From: Lapidilactobacillus luobeiensis
Lineage (GTDB): Bacteria > Bacillota > Bacilli > Lactobacillales > Lactobacillaceae
NCBI RefSeq assembly: GCF_024345205.1
Contig: NZ_BROC01000001.1
Span: 62,001 to 126,000 of the forward strand
DNA length: 64,000 nt
Direction: 5' to 3'
The notes below the pieces were generated by a model. It searched no databases. It had not been told where the DNA came from and was given only the letters and a program-made list of their open reading frames with translations. Position numbers and translations under genes: made by a program. Below, piece after piece: positions 57,899-64,000 of this stretch (the stretch's first letter is position 1; every line of letters begins with the position of its first letter).

Positions 57899-59230
57899 TT
57901 ACTTGAAATAATTGGTCAAAGCGATCACGATATCATTGGCGACTTTGTTGTAATAACTGCTCTTGGTGATGTAACTGAAATCCTTGCTATTGTTGATGTA
58001 ACCTAACTCCAGCAGTACTGCCGGTCGTTGATTATCACGTAAGACTTGGAAGTTGCCATATTCAATGCCGCGATTCGTCAATGGCAGATTATTGAATTGT
58101 TCGTTAAGGACTTGGGCCAGTTTCTTGTCCCGATTGTCGTGATAGAAATAAGTGGTTGTCCCCGTAGCCGAATTGGCTGTCTCACTTGAATCAAAATGTA
58201 AACTAATAAAGGCGTCGGCCTTGAGTTTATTGGCAGCCTGAGCCCGCGGTGCCAGATCAACGAAACTATCATCAGTTCGTGTCATGACGACATTTGCGCC
58301 CGCATCTTTTAATTTGTTTTCGATCACATTGGCAACCGCTAAGGTATAACTCTTTTCGTATTTTGAGGTCTGTGACAGGGCGCCTACATCATTGCCACCA
58401 TGTCCGGGATCCAATACGATCGTGGCCTCGGCTAAGTTGGAGGCGATCTTTGGCATCGTGTCATCCAAGGTGCTCTTATCTGCGATCGAAACGACCCAGC
58501 TCGCCACATAACCAGTTTTTCCGGCGGCCGTCTTGACTTGATACCATTGATTGACCGTCTTCAGATAGGTCAACGCTGTTTTTGCCGCTAATTTTTGCAC
58601 GACCGTGGCCTCGGCGTTCGGTTGCTCACGCAAGGCGGTATTATCGGTATCAATGATCACGACTTGATTACTAGATTTGGTCAAAAGACTACTGGAATCG
58701 CCAGTATTTGTCGTTTTAGCAGTGCTTTCGACTTGATCGGTCAACTTGACTTTGCTGGTCAATAGCCAAGCTACAGAATCCTCATATTTGACCTCGAGCC
58801 AGTCGCCTTCCTGATATAAAACAGTGACTTTATCGCCGGCGTTCAATTGTTTGAGCTGCTTAGCCCCAGTATTGTTACTGACATATAGGGGTGTACTGCC
58901 TTCATTGACTAAACCGATCCGATTCGAGGTCGCACTGACTTCTGTATTCTTGATCAACCAGCTGGCGACCCAACCGACTTCAGTTTCGCTGAGACGAACT
59001 TCATACCACTCATTGCGTTCATCGATCACGGTCAACCGCTGGCCCTTATTGACTTGAGCAGTGACGTCGTAAGCCAAGCCAGGCCCTTTACGTACATTCA
59101 AAACATTGGCCTGCACAACGACTTGTTGCGAATTGGCCATCACGATCGTCGTCCCGATCGAGCCTAAGATCGCTAAGCCGACGATCAGCCAAAGGCGCCA
59201 TTGCCAGAGCTTATGTAAGAAAGTTTTCAT
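57899..59230 (-). CDS. N-acetylmuramoyl-L-alanine amidase with SH3b repeats
   Basis: A secreted or membrane-anchored wall hydrolase of 443 residues. An N-terminal hydrophobic signal (about 13-33, WLIVGLAILGSIGTTIVMA) is followed by three SH3b-type repeats (about 35-95, 100-165 and 190-245, each with an LNVRKGPG- or LREQPNAE-like start). The Amidase_3 domain (about 265-443) shows VLDPGHGGNDVGA, the zinc His and Glu (TYTLAVANVIENKL region), ISLHFDSS and LLELGYINN. ATG 59230 (MKTFLHKL) is 9 bases after AAAGGA; the ATG three codons upstream abuts that site. Confidence 0.92.
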   Translation of the reverse strand: MKTFLHKLWQWRLWLIVGLAILGSIGTTIVMANSQQVVVQANVLNVRKGPGLAYDVTAQVNKGQRLTVIDERNEWYEVRLSETEVGWVASWLIKNTEVSATSNRIGLVNEGSTPLYVSNNTGAKQLKQLNAGDKVTVLYQEGDWLEVKYEDSVAWLLTSKVKLTDQVESTAKTTNTGDSSSLLTKSSNQVVIIDTDNTALREQPNAEATVVQKLAAKTALTYLKTVNQWYQVKTAAGKTGYVASWVVSIADKSTLDDTMPKIASNLAEATIVLDPGHGGNDVGALSQTSKYEKSYTLAVANVIENKLKDAGANVVMTRTDDSFVDLAPRAQAANKLKADAFISLHFDSSETANSATGTTTYFYHDNRDKKLAQVLNEQFNNLPLTNRGIEYGNFQVLRDNQRPAVLLELGYINNSKDFSYITKSSYYNKVANDIVIALTNYFK

Positions 59231-59639
59231 TCGATCCATTCCTTTGCATGTTATTCAGGAAATCGCTTAATTTTGTCAGACGTTTAGCTTGATTTTACCA
59301 TGATTACTGAGGGAATGTCTGGCCTTAACGTTAAAAGATCAGATTTTTTAGACAAAACAATCTTTCTGACACATTTTTTCTTTATTCTACGCCTGACGTA
59401 GGGGGGATCGTAAACAAGAAATGCGGCAAATAATTAACCAGATAAGTGATCATTTGCTGCTTTTGTCGTTGTAAGCACAAGATCGATCGCTTCAAAAACT
59501 GGCACTTGCTGAGCCAGGCCTGAATAAATCTTAGAATATTCGCTGCTGAGTATTTTGTAGGTCTGCGATGACGATTTATCACCGTGAAAACGTTGCCAGT
59601 CTTGACTTTTGCTGACTAGACGTGTAAATTAGTAAGCGA
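59231..59639. other. Gene-free stretch between the amidase and the T-box
   Basis: About 400 bases. Open frames here have no ribosome binding site or family-like sequence. The amidase promoter must lie in its left part on the minus strand; I see no clear consensus. Confidence 0.5.
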
Positions 59640-59840
59640 ATATCAAACCGATGAAAAATGAAAAGTAGTTCAAGCACAGAGACTGCGGTAGGTGAGAAAG
59701 CAGAACGAACGAAACGACCATTTTGAGGTTGAGCCTGGGCTCCGTCTGCAACGACGTTATCCAATTAGACCAAATTAAGGTGGTACCGTGCAAAAAGCAC
59801 CCTTATCAAACAAGATAGGGGTGCTTTTTGTCTTTTTTCA
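59640..59840 (+). promoter_or_regulatory. T-box riboswitch of hisS-aspS
   Basis: The conserved T-box AAGGTGGTACCGTG (59778-59790) is followed by an intrinsic terminator (AAAAAGCACCC at 59792-59802 pairs with GGGGTGCTTTTT, then a T-run to 59838). Stem I is recognisable around CTGCGGTAGGTGAGAAAGCAG, shortened here to CTGC...GCAG near 59675-59705. The likely specifier region GAAACGACCAT (59711-59721) offers GAC (Asp, 59716-59718) or CAT (His, 59719-59721). Uncharged tRNA would stabilise the antiterminator and allow transcription. Left boundary approximate. Confidence 0.88.
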
Positions 59841-59856
59841 TCAAGGAGGAATAACC

Positions 59857-61161
59857 ATGCGCTATCAAAAACCGAAAGGCACTGCGGATATTACCCCAGC
59901 AGAGTCACGAAAATGGCAATTTGTGGAACAAAAGGCGGCGGAAGTATTCGGCACCTATGATTTCCAAGAGATCCGGACGCCGATCTTCGAATCCTATGAT
60001 GTTTTCGAACGTTCATCTGGCGAAAGTTCTGACGTTGTTTCTAAGGAAATGTATGATTTCTTTGACAAGGGCGAGCGTCACATTGCTTTACGCCCGGAAG
60101 GCACCGCCGGTGTGGTCCGCGCTTATGTGGAAAACAAACTTTTTGGACCGGAATATGTCAAACCTTACAAAGTTTATTATCATGGGCCGATGTTTCGCTA
60201 TGAACGGCCGCAATCCGGTCGTCAGCGTCAATTCCATCAAATCGGGGTCGAGGCATTCGGCGCCAGTTCTCCAGCCTTAGACGTGGAAATTATCGCGATG
60301 GCGGAGGAATTGTTGCATCAGTTGCAACTCCACGATTTGAAATTGGAGATCAATAGTTTAGGCGACGCGGCGACGCGCCAAGCTTATCACGAAGCGTTGG
60401 TCAACTATTTGACCCCTTTGCAAGATCAGCTTTCCGCTGATTCTCAACGGCGCTTGACGACGAACCCTTTGCGCATTCTTGACAGCAAGGACGCCCACGA
60501 TCAAGAGTTGGTCGCCGACGCGCCAAGTATCTTGGATTATTTGACCCCGGACTCCGCGGCTCATTTCGCGGCGGTCAAGGCGGGCTTGGCCGCTTTAGGA
60601 ATCGACTACACGGTCAATCAAACCATGGTTCGTGGGTTAGATTATTATACGGATACGATTTTTGAGATCATGGTCAGCGCGCCGGCTTTCAACAATACAG
60701 AAATGACGGTGATCGCCGGCGGTCGTTATGACGGACTGGTTCAAGAATTCGGTGGACCTGATGAACCGGGCATCGGCTTTGGCATCGGTCTTGAACGGCT
60801 GTTGTTGCTGCTGGATGAGACAAAGTTGGGCTTAGCCGCGCCAGGATTGGACTTTTATCTGGTCAAGGCAGGCGACAACTTAGATAGCACGGCCTTACAG
60901 ATCCTGAACGCGATTCGCCATGCCGGCTTCCGCGCCGATCAAGATTATCTTGATCGCAAAGTCAAAGGCCAATTCAAAAACGCTACACGGCTGAACAGCC
61001 GCTTCGTGATCACATTAGGTGATAGCGAGTTGGCTAGTGGGCAAGTTCCAGTGAAGGACTTAGCGTCTGGCGAGCAGGTTTCCGTCAGTCTCAGCGCGAT
61101 CCAGACTGATTTTAACAAGGTTTATCAAGATTTGATGCAACAATTTGGAGGCAAAGCGTAA
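59857..61161 (+). CDS. hisS: Histidyl-tRNA synthetase
   Basis: Charges tRNA-His. A class II synthetase of 434 residues: [14 protein letters not shown], motif 1 around [10 protein letters not shown], motif 2 [22 protein letters not shown], the HisRS-specific LVRGLDYYT-like sequence ([14 protein letters not shown]), motif 3 [15 protein letters not shown], and the anticodon-binding domain. ATG 59857 follows AAGGAGG; the frame upstream runs through the T-box terminator and is not used. Confidence 0.97.
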   Translation: MRYQKPKGTADITPAESRKWQFVEQKAAEVFGTYDFQEIRTPIFESYDVFERSSGESSDVVSKEMYDFFDKGERHIALRPEGTAGVVRAYVENKLFGPEYVKPYKVYYHGPMFRYERPQSGRQRQFHQIGVEAFGASSPALDVEIIAMAEELLHQLQLHDLKLEINSLGDAATRQAYHEALVNYLTPLQDQLSADSQRRLTTNPLRILDSKDAHDQELVADAPSILDYLTPDSAAHFAAVKAGLAALGIDYTVNQTMVRGLDYYTDTIFEIMVSAPAFNNTEMTVIAGGRYDGLVQEFGGPDEPGIGFGIGLERLLLLLDETKLGLAAPGLDFYLVKAGDNLDSTALQILNAIRHAGFRADQDYLDRKVKGQFKNATRLNSRFVITLGDSELASGQVPVKDLASGEQVSVSLSAIQTDFNKVYQDLMQQFGGKA

Positions 61162-62927
61162 TGGTAGAACGAACAACATATTGTGGTTTAGTTGATGAGC
61201 AGTATTTAGGTCAAACCGTTGATCTGGCGGGATGGGTTCAGAAACGGCGGAGCTTGGGCAACCTGGTTTTCATTGATCTGCGTGATCGGGAAGGCATCGT
61301 CCAATTGGTTTTCAGTAATGAAATCGATGCGGCTGCTTTAGCCGTTGCGGAAACGCTGCGTTCTGAATACGTGATCGCGGTCCAAGGCCGGGTGCGCGCT
61401 CGTGGGGAGCACGCGGTCAATCCAAAAATGAAAACCGGCAAGATCGAAGTTGAAGTGACGAAATTGACGGTTTTGAATAAGTCAAAAACACCACCTTTCG
61501 ATATCGCCGACAATGTGACCGCCTCCGAAGATACCAAATTGAAGTATCGTTATTTGGATCTGCGCCGGCCAGAAATGATGAAAGGCTTGCGGACACGGGC
61601 GCAAATCGTTAAATCGGTCCATCATTATTTAGACGATCATGGCTTTATCGAAATTGAAACACCTGATCTGACCAAGTCGACTCCAGAAGGCGCCCGGGAT
61701 TATTTAGTGCCATCACGGGTCTATCCCGGCAGCTTCTTCGCCTTGCCGCAATCGCCACAATTGTTCAAGGAATTGTTGATGGGCGCGGGTTTTGACCGGT
61801 ATTACCAGATTGCCCGTTGCTTCCGGGACGAAGATCTGCGGGGCGACCGCCAACCGGAATTTACCCAAATCGATTTGGAAACAAGTTTCTTATCCGCCGA
61901 AGAGATCCAAGCGATCACTGAGGGCGTTATCGCCCAAGTCATGCACGATGAGAAGGGGATTGACGTCAAATTACCGTTCCCACGGATCACTTGGAATGAC
62001 GCCATGGCCCGCTATGGCTCTGATAAACCAGACTTGCGTTATGGCATGGAACTCCAAGATCTGAGCGACTATTTCAAGGAGAGCAGCTTCAAGGTCTTCA
62101 CCGATGCCATTGCCAATGATGGCCAAGTCAAGGCAATCGTCGCGCCCCAAGCAGCGGCTCAATATTCACGGAAAAAGATCGACGGCATTCAAGATTATCT
62201 CAAGCGTTTTGGCGCTAAAGGGCTGGCTTGGGTCAAAGTCGAAGCGGGCACCGTTGCCGGTCCGATCGCGAAATTCTTAAAGGATGATGCTGCCAATTTG
62301 TTGGATCGACTAGGCGCGCAAGATGGCGACCTGATTCTTTTCGTCGCCGCCAGTCAAAAGGTTGTGGCAGATAGTCTGGGCTATTTACGGACTTTCTTCG
62401 CCAAAGAATTGAACCTCATTCCGAAAAACCAATTTGCGTTCACTTGGGTCGTTGATTGGCCTTTGTTTGAATATGATGAAGGCGACCAGCGTTGGATCGC
62501 GGCGCACCATCCCTTCACGATGCCTAACGAAGAAGATGTTCATTTGCTGGACACAGATCCTCACGCCGCCCACGCGCAAAGCTACGATATTGTCTTGAAC
62601 GGCTACGAATTAGGTGGCGGTTCGATCCGTATCCATCAACGTGAGATCCAAGAGAAAATGTTGAAGGCCTTGGAAATCAGCCCGGAGACCGCCCAAAAGC
62701 AATTCGGCTTCTTGCTGGACGCGATGGACTACGGGTTCCCACCACTAGGCGGCTTGGCGATCGGGTTGGATCGCTTTGCGATGCTGTTAGCGGATCGGGA
62801 CAATATTCGGGATGTGATCGCCTTTCCGAAGAACTCCAACGCGACCGAACCAATGACCGCGGCGCCAACGCCAGTAGCGCCAGCGCAATTGGATGAACTT
62901 GGTATCGAGGTCGAGAAACAGGATTAG
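61161..62927 (+). CDS. aspS: Aspartyl-tRNA synthetase
   Basis: Charges tRNA-Asp. A 588-residue bacterial-type class II synthetase. The N-terminal OB anticodon domain is [26 protein letters not shown]. The class II core has [54 protein letters not shown] and [13 protein letters not shown], all cut short in my reading, plus the bacterial GAD insertion (about 285-420). The start overlaps the hisS stop by one base (TAATG). Under T-box control with hisS. Confidence 0.97.
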   Translation: MVERTTYCGLVDEQYLGQTVDLAGWVQKRRSLGNLVFIDLRDREGIVQLVFSNEIDAAALAVAETLRSEYVIAVQGRVRARGEHAVNPKMKTGKIEVEVTKLTVLNKSKTPPFDIADNVTASEDTKLKYRYLDLRRPEMMKGLRTRAQIVKSVHHYLDDHGFIEIETPDLTKSTPEGARDYLVPSRVYPGSFFALPQSPQLFKELLMGAGFDRYYQIARCFRDEDLRGDRQPEFTQIDLETSFLSAEEIQAITEGVIAQVMHDEKGIDVKLPFPRITWNDAMARYGSDKPDLRYGMELQDLSDYFKESSFKVFTDAIANDGQVKAIVAPQAAAQYSRKKIDGIQDYLKRFGAKGLAWVKVEAGTVAGPIAKFLKDDAANLLDRLGAQDGDLILFVAASQKVVADSLGYLRTFFAKELNLIPKNQFAFTWVVDWPLFEYDEGDQRWIAAHHPFTMPNEEDVHLLDTDPHAAHAQSYDIVLNGYELGGGSIRIHQREIQEKMLKALEISPETAQKQFGFLLDAMDYGFPPLGGLAIGLDRFAMLLADRDNIRDVIAFPKNSNATEPMTAAPTPVAPAQLDELGIEVEKQD

Positions 62928-62972
62928 GGTTTGGTGGCTTGAACGTCAACAAAGCGCAATTCGCACTTAATG

Positions 62973-63003
62973 AAAAGTCATGTCTGCGGACGTGGCTTTT
63001 TTG
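62973..63003 (+). terminator. Terminator after aspS
   Basis: AAAAGTCATGTC pairs imperfectly with GACGTGGCTTTT, followed by a T-run, 46 bases past aspS. Confidence 0.7.
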
Positions 63004-63037
63004 CATGAAATTTGGGAATTGGATGATATAGTAGGTT

Positions 63038-63746
63038 GGCCGCAGCTTGCGCTGCGAAATTCGGGGTGAGATCGCTGTGGGCGTCACTTTGAGCTTCGCA
63101 AAACCCGCGAATCTCAAAGCTGAGCCTTATTCTAAGCGGCAAAGCCGCTAAGAATAACGACACGGCTATCTCACCCCGAATTTCTCCGCTCCAGCCGCTC
63201 AACGTTATAACAGTCGCTTGAGCACTCACGCCAACTGACAAGCTATGGTCAATTGATGGGGAGCCACGCAATTGACGACCGTAGTTAGTGGTCACCAGCT
63301 TTAAATTGGTGACACCAGTACAGTCTGTCTGATGAACAGAGCTAGTTCTCAGTGAATCAACTGAATCGGTTGGCCTTCCACCCGTGGATTGTTATGGAAA
63401 CGAGTAAAGATGTTCAACCGATGCAAAAGTCCCAACCTTCTAATCCGAATTTGTTGGTATTGCCGTACCACCTCAAAAGTGGGCAATTGTTTGACCTCTA
63501 GTTCGCAAAAGCACTTCGTTCGATACGTCGCCTCGATTGAAAATAAGCTCAATTCTGCCCAGCAACCGCCTCAGGACGTGTGGCTCAGCGGTGAGATTAT
63601 TCTTAGCGATTTATCGCTTAGAATAAGGCTCGATTTGGAGACAATTCCCGTTTTTGGAATTGGCTTCAAACGACGCCCACCACGTTCCAGTCCGCAAAAG
63701 CAGTCCCAGCCGGTTGCGCTTATACAACCCCCACCACACATGCAAT
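63038..63746 (-). repeat. Dispersed palindromic element, copy D (full length)
   Basis: Fills the gap between aspS and msrA, reversed relative to C. Inverted 38-bp arms are at 63042-63079 and 63161-63198, enclosing a module with hairpin TTATTCTAAGCGGC / GCCGCTAAGAATAA (63128-63157). The core is 63210-63580. The outer module has a hairpin near 63598-63630. It ends at the boundary shared with B and C (ATTGCA on the minus strand). No gene is called in it. Confidence 0.78.
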
Positions 63747-63845
63747 TAGGCAAAAAGAATCCCGAACAGAGGTGCCATCAAATCAAATTGTGCCCAACTT
63801 GTTTCATTGCATTTTCAGCGGATAACACAGATAATGGAGATAATG

Positions 63846-64000
63846 ATGGAGAAAGAAGTGAGTTTGATGACACAAGCAAGCGCGATTTTTGCCGGTGGCT
63901 GTTTCTGGTGTATGGTGCAACCTTTCGACCAGCATCCAGGGATTTTGAAAGTAACCTCGGGGTATACAGGCGGTCATGTGGTCGATCCAACTTACGAACA
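63846..64000 (+). CDS. msrA: Peptide methionine sulfoxide reductase MsrA, 3' end outside window
   Basis: The first 51 residues show the MsrA active site [18 protein letters not shown] and the [16 protein letters not shown] segment. The enzyme reduces methionine-S-sulfoxide in proteins; the Cys of GCFWC is catalytic. ATG 63846 lies 6 bases after GGAG; ATG 63867 ([11 protein letters not shown]) is an alternative. The gene continues beyond the window. Confidence 0.94.
   Translation, partial: MEKEVSLMTQASAIFAGGCFWCMVQPFDQHPGILKVTSGYTGGHVVDPTYE

Noticed and set aside
62978-63295. Minus-strand open frame in copy D, with similar translated pieces at 4078-4272 and 21090-21362 (ITLSGWSGEI-like)
   Set aside because: The likeness comes from translating the conserved 38-bp arm; outside it the reading frames, lengths and sequences differ between copies, none has a ribosome binding site, and copy B has lost the segment. 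Better explained as a non-coding repeat.

Overview
The window reads as a chromosome segment of a low-to-moderate GC Firmicute, most likely a member of the Lactobacillaceae. The evidence is gene order (polC, rimP-nusA-rnpM-ylxQ-infB-rbfA, truB-ribF, hemW, hrcA-grpE-dnaK-dnaJ, lepA, srtA, recJ, apt), a CIRCE element, a T-box leader before hisS-aspS, a DUF3013 gene ahead of prmA-rsmE, and strong AGGAGG-type ribosome binding sites with frequent TTG/GTG starts. I cannot fix the genus from sequence alone.

Layout. 1-20.4 kb: information-processing and chaperone operons (PolC 3' part, rimP-infB operon, truB, ribF, hemW, heat-shock operon, a Nudix gene). 21.4-33.9 kb: lepA, sortase A, recJ, apt, a D,D-carboxypeptidase, a Bax-inhibitor-1 family membrane protein, a small P-loop protein, a two-gene chromate-type transporter with divergent LysR regulator, and an aquaporin gene frameshifted in a G7 tract. 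34.5-42.9 kb: an 8.3 kb integrated island bounded by a perfect 60-bp direct repeat, the left copy being the 3' part of tRNA-Ser(CGA). It carries a broken tyrosine integrase, wrecked ABC-transporter genes, an intact RelE/HigB-HigA-type toxin-antitoxin pair, DJ-1/PfpI remnants, and an intact GHKL (MutL/MORC-like) ATPase plus C5 DNA methyltransferase pair that looks like a defence module. 43.2-48.4 kb: accessory genes just outside the island, including an 871-aa protein with an N-terminal DUF3800 domain and a very long basic, low-complexity tail. 48.5-64 kb: housekeeping again (ybaK-like, DUF3013-prmA-rsmE, relA, dtd, a cell-wall amidase, T-box-hisS-aspS, start of msrA).

The most unusual non-coding signal is a dispersed family of 0.5-0.7 kb elements in four intergenic gaps (3.9-4.6, 14.0-14.4, 20.6-21.3 and 63.0-63.7 kb). 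Each carries inverted arms rich in palindromes; three copies have a pair of exactly 38-bp inverted arms in which sequence differences between copies are matched on both arms. I see no transposase in them. A second palindromic repeat, in two tandem copies, lies before the aquaporin gene. The rimP operon also has a compact leader in which a dyad covers the -35 box and a terminator hairpin stands between the promoter and the ribosome binding site.
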